Source: VAZQ01 sp963758945
GTDB taxonomy: Bacteria; Pseudomonadota; Alphaproteobacteria; Rhizobiales; Xanthobacteraceae
Reading direction: 5' to 3'
NCBI GenBank assembly: GCA_963758945.1
Contig: CAVWXY010000006.1
Coordinates: forward strand, 806,001-870,000
DNA length: 64,000 nt
Shown: positions 1-7,678 of the stretch, one piece after another
Layout: every line of letters begins with the position of its first letter
Position numbering within the stretch: the stretch's first letter is position 1
The notes under the pieces: model-generated
Database searches by the model: none
Seen by the model: the letters and a program-made list of their open reading frames with translations, nothing else
What the model was told of the DNA's origin: nothing
Made by a program: the position numbers and the translations under genes

Positions 1-467
1 CGGCCGGGTCCGAGGTCGAGGTGCTGTATGCCGACCCGGCCTCTGCGGCCGCGATCAATCTCACCGGCAACGAGTTCGACAACTTCCTCACCGGCAACGA
101 CGCCGTGAACGTCATCGCCGGCGGCCTCGGGATCGACACGTTGCGAGGCAACGGCGGCGGCGACGCGTTCATATGGTCGTCCGTCGGCGAGATCGGCTTG
201 TCGAGCCCGGACGTCGTCGCCGACTACAGCAGTGCGCAGGGTGACGTGCTCCACTTCACCAACATCGACGCCGACGAGACCGTCGCCGGCGACCAGAACT
301 TCACCTTCATCGGCACCGCGGCGTTCACGGCGCCGGGCCAGATCAACTGGTTCACCAACGGCACCGACACCTTCATCCAGCTCAACACCAACGCCGATCC
401 GGCCGCGGACGCCGTCGTCCAGCTCAGCGGTGTGCTCTCGGGCGACTCGGTCTTGATGTTCCTGTGA
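1..467 (+). CDS. RTX-type calcium-binding protein, C-terminal part (cut by window edge)
   Basis: The reading frame is open to the left edge, so this is the end of a longer gene; the first GTG in frame (21) is internal. It contains the remains of glycine/aspartate nonapeptide repeats (LTGNEFDNFLTGNDAVNVIAGG, then GLGIDTLRGNGGGDAF). A C-terminal module follows with IGLSSPDVVADYSSAQGD and ends in hydrophobic VLMFL. This layout matches the C-terminal domain of serralysin/haemolysin-type proteins, which bind Ca2+ and carry the uncleaved type I secretion signal. The catalytic or effector domain lies outside the window, so the activity is unknown. A second RTX protein lies at 13465-14373 on the other strand. 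Confidence 0.75.
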   Translation, partial: AGSEVEVLYADPASAAAINLTGNEFDNFLTGNDAVNVIAGGLGIDTLRGNGGGDAFIWSSVGEIGLSSPDVVADYSSAQGDVLHFTNIDADETVAGDQNFTFIGTAAFTAPGQINWFTNGTDTFIQLNTNADPAADAVVQLSGVLSGDSVLMFL

Positions 468-717
468 GAGCGCGGCGGATGCCGCCGCGCCTCGAGTCGC
501 TTGCGACGCCATCCGCCCGTCGACGCAGCGATGAAACCGAGCTTGCGCAGGCTGCCTGGACTTGCCTGCGTTGCGAAGCGAGGCGGCTGAGGGCTGCTTT
601 CGCGAGATGCGTCGTGAACGCCCCCCTCAGCCGGCTCGCTTGCCTCCGCTGCGCAACGCGGTCAAGCTCGCGCAGAAGGCCGCGGCCGCAACGCGGCACG
701 CAGCACCGAGCAGACCC
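468..717. other. Intergenic stretch with low-complexity GC-rich repeat remnant
   Basis: No convincing gene. The interval holds an imperfect palindrome (GGCGGCTGAGGG paired with CCCCTCAGCCGGC) around a phrase reading GCTTTCGCGAGATGCG. A very similar phrase (TACTTTCGCGAGATCG) recurs at about 3390, so this is a dispersed repeat rather than coding DNA. Confidence 0.4.
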
Positions 718-1236
718 ATGCCCCTCATTACCGACATCTCCCTGTTCCAGACGAAGCTCGCCGGCTTTCCGATCGCGACCTACCAGGCCGGCGAGACCGT
801 GGTCGCCGCCGCCGCGACGACCGGCCGGCTGCTGATTCTGAGAAAGGGCGCGGTCGCGGTCCTCAGGGACGGCGTCGAGATCGCCACGGTGACGGAACCC
901 GGCGCCGTGTTCGGCGAGCTCTCCGTGCTGCTCGATCAGCCGCATGCGGCGGATGTGCGTGCGCTCGAGGCCTCGCAGTTCTACATCGTCGATGCGGCCA
1001 CCCTGCGGGTCGACCCGATCGCGGTGCTTTACGTTGCAACGGTGCTGGCGCGGCGGCTGGACGACGCCAATCAGGCCCTCGTCGCGCTGAGGCGCGAGCT
1101 TCAGGCCGGCCAGCCGCGCGGTGCGATCGAGAAAACAGCCGGGCAGGTGGAAGGACTGCTGGGCGCCGGCGGTGCGGATCCCGTTCATGCCCGCTATCCC
1201 TACGACCTGTTCGCCCCCGGCCGATCGAACGGCTGA
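718..1236 (+). CDS. Cyclic nucleotide-binding domain protein
   Basis: A 172-residue protein starting at ATG 718 (an upstream in-frame start at 562 adds only low-complexity sequence). It is essentially one CNB/CAP_ED beta-roll: an opening strand region around residues 20-45, then TVTEPGAVFGELSVLL, the FGE(L/I) phosphate-binding-cassette signature, then RALEASQFYIVDAATL. No DNA-binding helix-turn-helix follows; the C-terminus is a short helical tail. It is therefore probably a stand-alone cAMP/cGMP-responsive regulatory module, not a CRP/FNR transcription factor. The cassette lacks a clear arginine after GELSVLLDQPHA, so nucleotide binding is not assured. It converges on the CocE-like gene with 23 bp between stop codons. 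Confidence 0.75.
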   Translation: MPLITDISLFQTKLAGFPIATYQAGETVVAAAATTGRLLILRKGAVAVLRDGVEIATVTEPGAVFGELSVLLDQPHAADVRALEASQFYIVDAATLRVDPIAVLYVATVLARRLDDANQALVALRRELQAGQPRGAIEKTAGQVEGLLGAGGADPVHARYPYDLFAPGRSNG

Positions 1237-1259
1237 TACCTGCCCTCTCCGCCGAATCG

Positions 1260-3203
1260 TCAGACGAGCTCGCGCGCAATCGCGCGATCCCAGTCGCGCC
1301 GGCAGACCTCGCGCGCGCCTTCGAAGGCGCGCAGGCTTGCCTGCAGCCGGAAGACGTCCCGCGTGCATGACAACCGCATCTGCGTCTCGATCCGCACTAG
1401 CCATTGGCCCCGCGCCATCGTCGCGGTCCGCCGCAGCTCGGCCACGGCGCTGAGCGGGTCGTCCTCCTCGACGTGAAACATGGACGTGCGCTGCGTGCCC
1501 AGCTCGAGGCCGATGCGGTCGATGCGCTCGATGCGCATGTTGCCGCGGCGGCTGATGGTCGGCGTCTCCGGCGGCGCCAACTCCGCAGGCGGCAGCGCCG
1601 GCAGCAGCGCGTCGCTCGCCCGCCGCGCGCGCACCGGCAGCTCCAGCGTGCCGCCCGAGATCAGCAGCGTCGCCGTCTCGGGGCCGGGCCAGATCATCGG
1701 CCAGCAGGCGGTGGAGAGCGCGAGCCTTATCCTGTGGCCCGCCGGGAACGCCGAGCCGGCGTCGTTGAGCTTGATGCGGACCCGGTAGCGCTGCCCCGCC
1801 GCCAGCGGCGCGGGGTGCTCGTGTCCGTCGCGATGCGTGAGGTTGAGCACGCCGTAGCTCACCCGCAGCGATTCGCCCGACGGCTGCACGTCGCACAGCC
1901 GGGCCACCAGGTTCGCAACCGGCCGGTCGGAGGCGATGTCGAGCGTGACGATCGCCGCGCCGAGGATCTCGATCGGCGCCGCGAGCGGCGGCGTATCGAA
2001 GATGAGCGAGCGCAGGTCGTCGTCGCGCTGGTCGCCGGCCTGATCGTGTCCGCGGCCGAACGGAACCCAGTTTCCCGAGCATTCGCCGACGGTCTGCGGC
2101 GAGCACAGCGCGCGCGCCGTCAACGGCGCCGCCGCGTCCCGCAGCCCGTCGTCGGTCAGGAACAGGCGCTCGGCCGTTATTCCCGCTGACGGCCAGGAAG
2201 CTTCGGCGACCCACCGGCCCGGCAACGCCTGGTGATGGGATGCGGGTGTCACGCTGTCCGTCATCCACGCGCGCAGCATGGGCTCGTCCATCACGCCGGT
2301 ATCGGCGCCCTTGAGCCAATGGTCCCACCACCGCAGCATCTCCTGCAGGAAGCCGATCTGCGGGCCGGGAAGCGCAAAGTGCGGGTAGGCGTGGGCCCAC
2401 GGGCCGATGAGCCCCTTGCGCGGAACCGTCAGTCGCGCGAGCAGGCGCGGAATCGCATTCTTGTAGCCGTCGGTCCAGCCGCCGACGGCGTAGACGGGAC
2501 ATCGGATCGCAGCGTAGTCCTCGCACACCGACCCGTGCTTCCAATAGGCGTCGCGCCGTTGGTGCGCGAGCCAAGGCTCGAGGAACAGCGGCATGTTCTC
2601 CAGGCGCTCCAGCCACATCGTTCGCCAGCGCTCGCCGGCGAGCGCGGGGTCGGGCGGGAGGCACATCGAGCCGAAGAAGAACGAGGCCCATTCGAGACCG
2701 GCCGTCAGCAGCGCGCCGCCCATGTAGTGGACGTCGTCGGCGTAGCGATCGTCGGTCGAGCACAGCGTGACGATGGCCTTGAGCGCCGGCGGGCGCCGCG
2801 CCGCGATCTGCAGTCCGTTGAACCCGCCCCAGGAGATTCCCATCACCCCGACGGCGCCGCTGCACCAGGGCTGCGCCGCCAGCCACGCGATCACCTCGAG
2901 GCCGTCGTCCTGCTCCTGCCTGGCATACTCGTCGAACAGCAGGCCCCCCAACTCGCCGCTGCCGCGGATGTCGACGCGAACCGCCGCATAGCCGTGGCCG
3001 GCCAGGTAGGGATGGGTCATCGCGTCGCGTTCGTAGGTCCCGTCGCGCTTGCGGTACGGGAGGTACTCCAAAATGGCGGGAACGGGGTTCTGCTCGGCAT
3101 CGTCCGGCAGCCAGATCCGGGCCGCCAGCATGGTGCCGTCCCGCAGCGGGATCAACGCGTGCTCGATGGCGCGCACGGTGCGGGGAAACGTCGTGACGAT
3201 CAC
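1260..3203 (-). CDS. CocE/NonD family hydrolase (X-Pro dipeptidyl-peptidase type)
   Basis: A 647-residue serine hydrolase. The alpha/beta-hydrolase domain is N-terminal: RVDIRGSG near residue 77 is the conserved oxyanion region and GISWGG places the nucleophile at Ser124. GGWTDGY supplies Asp245 and GPWAHAYPH supplies His271, completing the triad. The C-terminal part (about 350-647) is the jelly-roll domain typical of CocE and PepX C families, with GHRIRLALST and WPMIWP motifs. Relatives hydrolyse esters, amides or acyl-peptide bonds; the substrate here cannot be told. No signal peptide is seen, so it is probably cytoplasmic. The length is normal for the family (about 570-670). Confidence 0.9.
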   Translation of the reverse strand: MIVTTFPRTVRAIEHALIPLRDGTMLAARIWLPDDAEQNPVPAILEYLPYRKRDGTYERDAMTHPYLAGHGYAAVRVDIRGSGELGGLLFDEYARQEQDDGLEVIAWLAAQPWCSGAVGVMGISWGGFNGLQIAARRPPALKAIVTLCSTDDRYADDVHYMGGALLTAGLEWASFFFGSMCLPPDPALAGERWRTMWLERLENMPLFLEPWLAHQRRDAYWKHGSVCEDYAAIRCPVYAVGGWTDGYKNAIPRLLARLTVPRKGLIGPWAHAYPHFALPGPQIGFLQEMLRWWDHWLKGADTGVMDEPMLRAWMTDSVTPASHHQALPGRWVAEASWPSAGITAERLFLTDDGLRDAAAPLTARALCSPQTVGECSGNWVPFGRGHDQAGDQRDDDLRSLIFDTPPLAAPIEILGAAIVTLDIASDRPVANLVARLCDVQPSGESLRVSYGVLNLTHRDGHEHPAPLAAGQRYRVRIKLNDAGSAFPAGHRIRLALSTACWPMIWPGPETATLLISGGTLELPVRARRASDALLPALPPAELAPPETPTISRRGNMRIERIDRIGLELGTQRTSMFHVEEDDPLSAVAELRRTATMARGQWLVRIETQMRLSCTRDVFRLQASLRAFEGAREVCRRDWDRAIARELV

Positions 3204-3275
3204 GGTGACACTCGCCGGCAGCCGCCGTCATGCTAATGGATGGTGTCGCCGCCGTCAGGGCGGATACGCGATGAA

Positions 3276-3358
3276 CCCTCTCCCACGGAACCCGGGCTTG
3301 CCCGGGTTCCGCATTGTCTTGCGCAAGTCGGGCAAGCCCGACTTGCGTTGGGAGAGGG
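3276..3358. repeat. Twin hairpin held inside a CCCTCTCCC/GGGAGAGGG stem
   Basis: Outer arms CCCTCTCCC (3276-3284) and GGGAGAGGG (3350-3358) enclose two perfect hairpins. The first is at 3287-3310 (GGAACCCGGGC tt GCCCGGGTTCC) and the second at 3323-3346 (GCAAGTCGGGC aa GCCCGACTTGC). The same outer arms occur with almost empty loops at 32893-32915 and 33018-33040, so this copy is the filled form. Confidence 0.85.
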
Positions 3359-3546
3359 TGCCCGAGCGAAGCGAGGGCGGGTGAGGGGTACTTTCGCGAG
3401 ATCGACCGAGAGCGGCCACTCACCCCGCTCGCGTGTGCGATTGAGGCCGAAGCGGCGCCTTTCACCCCGTCCCGCGATGACCGGATCCTCCGCCGGAGCC
3501 TGCCCTCGATGAGATCGGGGGCGGGCGACGACAACCGAAGCGTGGC
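3359..3546. other. Intergenic repeat remnant after the twin hairpin
   Basis: Contains GGTGAGGGGTACTTTCGCGAG and a loosely complementary CACTCACCCCGCTCGC, a dispersed repeat shared with about 590-650. No reading frame with protein-like composition is seen. Confidence 0.4.
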
Positions 3547-3987
3547 TTACCGGCGGAAATCCAGACGTCCTCCCGACCATCGTCCGTCGATTCTTTGCGT
3601 GCTCACGATCAAACCGATCCAGGGGCGTGTGATCTTGGGATCGGTCAGATTGATATATTTTCCAACCAGCCTTGCCGTGCCCTCGCGCCGTGCGTCGATG
3701 AGCCCTCTGCGCGCTCCATGATCCCAGTCGAATAGGAGATAGACACGGTCGTTTGCCATTCTCGCTTCGGCTTGACCCTGTTTCCATTTGTTCGCGGCAT
3801 CTCCCGGGATCGTGGGATCCGCGCCGCCGTTCCAGCGGCTGGACCAATGTCCTTCGATCGCGCCGCATCGATCGCGGTCGCTCGGGGTCGCCCATGTTTT
3901 TGCATTTTCATCGTCCGAGGTTCCCGCGAGCTCGGCGCCGGCGGCGAACTCCAGCACCTCCTGGTCGTCGGGATCGGGAACGTCCAT
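3547..3987 (-). CDS. Conserved hypothetical protein
   Basis: A 146-residue acidic protein that I do not recognise by function. The C-terminal 90 residues look like a genuine domain: an AIEGHWSSRWNGG box, a tryptophan-rich KWKQGQAEARMANDRVYLLF segment, then RLVGKYINLTDP. The composition is protein-like and unlike the surrounding GC-rich shadow frames. I chose ATG 3987 because the longer frame back to a TTG at 4167 adds a low-complexity stretch; neither start has a clear ribosome-binding site. No signal peptide or membrane segment is visible. Confidence 0.55.
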   Translation of the reverse strand: MDVPDPDDQEVLEFAAGAELAGTSDDENAKTWATPSDRDRCGAIEGHWSSRWNGGADPTIPGDAANKWKQGQAEARMANDRVYLLFDWDHGARRGLIDARREGTARLVGKYINLTDPKITRPWIGLIVSTQRIDGRWSGGRLDFRR

Positions 3988-4289
3988 CACGCCGAATGGA
4001 TTTCGAGTTCCGCGGCCCTGGTCGACAGAGCTGCTTCGGTTTCGTGTGTCCCGCAGGTTCGTTGGCGGCCTCCAATCTGTTCCGTCGGTCTTTGCGCCCT
4101 CGACCGGTGCGGACTTGGCAAGTCGAGCCGCTGTTCGCGACCCGTTTCTTGCTCCCGTTTCCTGCAAAGCTCGCGGCCTGGTCGCAACCGTTGATCTTTT
4201 CCGCGTAGTCCAGAACTACCGATTTTCGGAAGGGATCGTGCTGCAACGAATGACCACCGCGGCCGGGCTACCCGAGGTGGAAAATGTTG
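3988..4289. other. Intergenic region, no supported feature
   Basis: About 300 bp between the hypothetical gene and a gene fragment. Short open frames on both strands have arginine/proline-rich shadow composition. Nothing else recognised. Confidence 0.3.
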
Positions 4290-4545
4290 TAATGCTCTAT
4301 CTGATCGAGGCCGCCAATGCGCGGCACGAGCACGAATACGCGCTGTGGGAGCACGTCAAGCTCCCCGCGGGCTGAGATCCTCATTCTCGACATGATCTCG
4401 CATGCGACCGACGGCATGCGCATGTCCCGGAAAAGTGGGAACCGGTTTTCCGATAAGGACATGCGCAAAATCGAGGAATCTAAAGCATCCCGAGCTGGTG
4501 GCCCAGCGCATCCGCCGCTTTGCCCGGCGCCAGATGCCGGTGCAG
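4290..4545 (+). pseudogene. Fragment of MetE-like (cobalamin-independent methionine synthase C-domain family) gene
   Basis: Frame-1 translation gives LIEAANARHEHEYALWEHVK, which aligns by eye with FEAANPRHEHEWKVWETAK of the intact gene at 47722-48873. The reading frame then hits a TGA after PAG. A palindromic repeat (4416-4466) interrupts it, and the rest (HPELVAQRIRRFARR) lies in another frame. The N-terminal two thirds are missing. A second, longer copy with the same interruption is at 12955-13307, so this is a decayed duplicate with no expected function. Confidence 0.75.
4416..4466. repeat. Dispersed palindromic element (GGAAAAGTGGGAACCGGTTTTCC type)
   Basis: Ends TGCGCATGTCC and GGACATGCGCA are complementary around an inner CGGAAAAGTGG/CCGGTTTTCCG palindrome. 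This type is widespread in Bradyrhizobium-like genomes; other copies here are at 13138-13186 and, more diverged, 22059-22107. Confidence 0.8.
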
Positions 4546-4833
4546 ACGATTCTACCACTGAAGGGCTTTGACGGCATGTGATCGGTCTGACGGCATTTGA
4601 TGACGTATCTATGCCGAAGGTTCGAAGTCGCGGCACCGATTCCTCGAGAAGGCAGACCAATCGCTCGCACATTCACGATGTCCAGGCTCGTGCGTTCAAG
4701 CACCTTTTCGTGCGGCGTCAACATCGATGTGATCTCGATGCCACACTCCACGGTTTTCTGATCAGAGTCACACTTCCGGGCGAATTGTTTTGCACGCTGT
4801 TGCCTGCACGTACCGAAAATCGGGGGGCTGATC
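4546..4833. other. Region upstream of the acyl-carrier-like gene
   Basis: No gene recognised. The last 60 bp are AT-richer (GAATTGTTTTGCACG) and may hold the promoter of the next gene, but no convincing -35/-10 pair can be fixed by eye. Confidence 0.3.
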
Positions 4834-5124
4834 ATGAACATCGGTAGTTCGACACCGCTTCAACGGCTGACGCCTTTGAGCGAATGTTTCTCCGTCAACG
4901 ATGTCCGCACTCTCGTTGCCAAACAGCTCGGCGTTGACATCGAGTTTGTCACCAGCGAGACGCACTTCGCGAACGATCTCGGAGCCGACCTGCTCGACCG
5001 CGTCGAGCTGATGCTGGCGATCGAGGACCAATTCACTGGCGTGGAAATCACCGACGACGACCTCGAGCAGATACAAGCCGTAGGCGATCTCATACGGTAC
5101 CTGAACACAACGCTGAGGCGATAG
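4834..5124 (+). CDS. Acyl-carrier-protein-like protein lacking the phosphopantetheine serine
   Basis: A 96-residue protein with the acyl carrier protein fold signature: VRTLVAKQLGVDIEFVTSETHFANDLGAD, then the helix II motif and MLAIEDQFTGVEITDDDLEQIQAVGDLIRYL. In normal ACPs the attachment motif reads DSL. Here the DNA (GCC GAC CTG CTC GAC) encodes A-D-L-L-D, so the serine that carries 4'-phosphopantetheine is replaced by leucine. The rest of the fold, including the acidic recognition helix, is intact. It therefore probably cannot be charged by a phosphopantetheinyl transferase; a structural or regulatory role is possible but unproven. No synthase gene is adjacent. Confidence 0.8.
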   Translation: MNIGSSTPLQRLTPLSECFSVNDVRTLVAKQLGVDIEFVTSETHFANDLGADLLDRVELMLAIEDQFTGVEITDDDLEQIQAVGDLIRYLNTTLRR

Positions 5125-5342
5125 CCGTCACCCACGCGAGCAGCTGCGAGAAACGGAACCTGGTGCAAGGTCGAGCGTTGTAAGCGTGGGCAAGATGTTC
5201 GGGGGGCGATATCCGGACATTGATCGATGGGCGATGACCGCGGGCCGCTACGAAGGCGCCAAAGCGGAATAGGCTGTGCCGTCCCCGAGCGTTGCCGCCC
5301 ATCGATCCTTGCTTCTTCGCGGCGATCAGCTGGGGCATCGTC

Positions 5343-5648
5343 ATGAATACCGCAATGGCTCGTCGACTGGCGTCAGGCGACCGCGTCATCTGGACAGGCA
5401 AGGAAAACTGCCAGCCCGGCGGACTCGGCACCATCACTCGCATCACTGCTCATCAGGTTGAGGTAGCGTGGGAGGGCAAAACCGCGAGACGCTATCGCCG
5501 CGCGCAACTGCACTACCTTCGACATGTGAAACTCGTCTTCGCAGCGGCGGAGCCTCGCTGCAAGCCCCATGAGCGTCTCGAAAGCGCCGACGTCGCGAGA
5601 GTTTGCGCGGCAGGTCCGCAGGCCCGACAAGATCGGGATATCCGTTGA
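5343..5648 (+). CDS. Small basic conserved hypothetical protein
   Basis: A 101-residue protein starting at ATG 5343 (an earlier frame from 5292 adds a hydrophobic lead). The core, RLASGDRVIWTGKENCQPGGLGTITRITAHQVEVAWEGKTARRYRRAQL, looks like a small SH3/KOW-like beta-barrel (alternating beta strands and glycine turns). The function is unknown. Similar proteins are, to my recollection, common in Bradyrhizobium-like genomes. The last 35 residues are of lower quality and may not be conserved. Confidence 0.55.
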   Translation: MNTAMARRLASGDRVIWTGKENCQPGGLGTITRITAHQVEVAWEGKTARRYRRAQLHYLRHVKLVFAAAEPRCKPHERLESADVARVCAAGPQARQDRDIR

Positions 5649-5720
5649 GGTAGGTGCCTGACTCACGGGCGCCCTCATGCCTTTCTCGCCCTGGGCCATT
5701 AGGAGAGGTCGTTACTCGCA

Positions 5721-5885
5721 ATGGCAAGCATGGATTGGGATGAATACCTTCGGCGCGAAGCAGCGATGTATCGGCAACGAGCCGAAGAAGCCGAAAATGT
5801 CTTCGGCAAACAGGAACTCCTCGACTTGGCAGCGATCTGCGAGGAGGTTGCCAATTGCATCGAGGATCGTCTGACGGGCGGGTAG
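5721..5885 (+). CDS. Small helical conserved hypothetical protein (54 aa)
   Basis: ATG 5721 is preceded by AGGAGAGG at 5701-5708. The 54 residues (MDWDEYLRREAAMYRQRAEE, then AENVFGKQELLDLAAICEEV, ANCIEDRLTGG) form one amphipathic helical unit of a type common in Bradyrhizobium-like genomes. The function is unknown. Its TAG stop codon is the first three bases of a hairpin repeat (5883-5958), so the repeat sits exactly at the gene end. Confidence 0.65.
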   Translation: MASMDWDEYLRREAAMYRQRAEEAENVFGKQELLDLAAICEEVANCIEDRLTGG

Positions 5886-5958
5886 TGTGGCGGTTCAGAA
5901 GTCCGCATCATTCTCGCGGAGAGTCCGAAATGCGGACTTCTGAACCAAAGCCACACTA
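5883..5958. repeat. TAG/CTA-bounded hairpin, copy 1 (arm type GTTCAGAAGTCCGCA)
   Basis: TAGTGTGG...CCACACTA outer stem, GTTCAGAAGTCCGCA/TGCGGACTTCTGAAC inner stem, about 22-nt loop. Copy 7 (46312-46386) has the same arms. An IS630 element follows directly. Confidence 0.9.
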
Positions 5959-5972
5959 GTCGCCTGATTCAA

Positions 5973-6917
5973 TCAGATTGCAGGGTATAGATGCTTAAGT
6001 TTGATGCGAGCATTTTTGGTGGTGAATTGCCAGTCTGCTTTGGTGTGGTTGGCATTGCGGTCGTGCTCCCAGGCGGCGATTTCGTCGATGAGGATTTGTT
6101 TGTTGGGAATGCGGCGATCGAGGCACTGGGACGTTAGGACGCCGAGTTCAGACTCGGCCAGATTGAGCCAGCTGCCGTGTTTTGGAGTGTAGTGCCATTC
6201 GAAGCGCTCGACCAGGCGCCTGGCTTCGACGGCTGGAAAGGCTTCGTAGAGTGAAGCCTTGCTGTGGATGCTGAGATTGTCCTGGACCAGAACGATGGTC
6301 TTGGCGTGCGCGAAGTGGATGTCGGCCAAGTCTTTCAAGACGCGAGCGTAATCCAGGGCGGTATGGCGATCTGTTACCTTGACGTGGCGCCAGCCTTCGA
6401 GCGGAGCAAACATCATGAAGAGATTGGCGGTGCCATTGCGCTCGTACTCATAATCGAAACGGGCCGGGCGTCCCGCTTTCATCGAGATCGGCACGCGCGT
6501 TTCGGCAATGAGTTGCTTCGAGGTCTCGTCGAGGCAAACCAGCGGACAATCGCCGTCGCGTGGCCGCGTGTAGACGGCCAGCACGTCTTCCATAGCGGCT
6601 ACGAACGCGCTGTTGGCCTTCGGCGGGATGACCCAGTGCTGGCGGCGATGGGGCTGAAGAGTGTTTTTTTGAGCGCACGCCCGATCGTGCTGTCGCTGGC
6701 ACGATCGACAATGCCGAGTTCTACCACCTTGTTCTCCAACAACCGCAAGGTCCAGCGTGCGCGTCCTTTGGGCGGCTTGGAACAGGCCAAGGCAATCAGC
6801 TTGGCCTCCTTCTCGCCGTCAAAAATCCGAGCAACGGCAGGCATCGCGCGCGGCTTGCGGCTCAACACGGCCTCGAAGCCTTCTTCCACCAGTTGTTTGC
6901 GCACCCGGTAAACCATG
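5973..6917 (-). pseudogene. IS630 transposase, C-terminal portion (two frames)
   Basis: DDE transposase catalytic part: CLDETS, VQDNLSIHS and the glutamate in LNLAESELG. Two frames meet at an A7 run (T7 at 6664-6670 on the + strand). Reading -1 there gives a continuous sequence ALKKNTLQPHRRQHWVIPPK leading into the MEDVL frame, so this looks like programmed -1 frameshifting as in other IS630 members rather than decay. The N-terminal helix-turn-helix lies 4.4 kb away (11362-11567), separated by the IS3 insertion. The transposase cannot be made as it stands. Confidence 0.88.
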
Positions 6918-6948
6918 GATGTGGACCTACCCCGATTTCGTGGACAGT

Positions 6949-7187
6949 TGACGTCTTGGGATCAGGCTACAGTGTCTGCCGTCAAAGGTGTCCTCCTTTT
7001 TCTGCCTTTTCTGCTCATCCTTTTGTTCGGCCCCTGCGGAGCTCATCCTTCCGTTCTCTAATCGCCACCACGAACGCAAGCATTTTCTTTCTTCCTTGTT
7101 TGCTTGTTCTCTTGCTTGTTCTCTTGCTTGCCTGGAGGCTTTCTTTGGGTTGACCGCGCCGCAGGCTCTTCCGCCCCGACCGTAGAT
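6949..7187. other. Non-coding 3' region of the IS3/IS110 composite
   Basis: About 240 bp with short direct repeats (CTTGTTCTCTTGCTTGTTCT) and no protein-like frame. It separates the IS3 right end from the 7188-7300 repeat. Its origin (IS3 tail or extra insertion) is not resolved. Confidence 0.35.
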
Positions 7188-7300
7188 TTCGAACGCCGCC
7201 GCGCGCAGAGGCTGTCAAGGTCGGCCGTCACTCCGCCATGCGGCGCACTCCACCGTTTCCAGGCCGCGCCTTGACAGCCGTGAGCACGGCGGCAGACTGG
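7188..7300. repeat. Palindromic repeat, copy flanking IS110 on the left
   Basis: Begins TTCGAACGCCGCCGCGCGCA, contains GGCTGTCAAGG paired with CCTTGACAGCC, and ends GAGCACGGCGGCAG. A diverged direct copy lies at 10043-10140 on the far side of the IS110. Confidence 0.7.
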
Positions 7301-7566
7301 AATGGTCACGGGCCGGAAGAGCGCTCTGCTATCGAGTATGGTCCCTTTAGCTTTTGCTCGCGCGGATTGATGTCGCTGCCAGGTCCACCGTTCTCTCCGC
7401 GGTCCAGGGTCGCTGGCCGCACCATGGCCTCAGGGTTTCGACGCCGCTATGTCCCGAACGCGCTCAACAGAAGCTCAGCGCAGGAAGAATCGCGCGGTCA
7501 TCGAGGCCCGTCCCAGCAGGGACAGCGATCCGCCGCGAGATGCGGCGAAGGGATATTCGATCGATC

Positions 7567-7678
7567 TCAGGCGGCTGCAGATGCAGCCTCAGCGTTCCAT
7601 CGGAACGTCCTACCTGAGGTCCACATGCGATGCAGGATGACGGCAAGCTTTCGGGCAACCGCCATCGTTGCCTTCTTA
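7567..7678 (-). pseudogene. IS110 transposase, C-terminal end
   Basis: Encodes KATMAVARKLAVILHRMW and then TSGRTFRWNAEAASAAA with a TGA stop, the standard IS110 C-terminus. It is separated from the rest of the gene by the 1339-bp ISAzo13 element. Confidence 0.9.

Noticed and set aside
424..3534. A 1036-codon open frame on the - strand
   Set aside because: Shadow of the CocE-like gene in another frame; low-complexity translation without family motifs.
6599..6916. A separate 105-aa regulator beside the IS630 transposase
   Set aside because: It is the middle of the IS630 transposase, cut by IS3 on one side and by the slippery A7 on the other.
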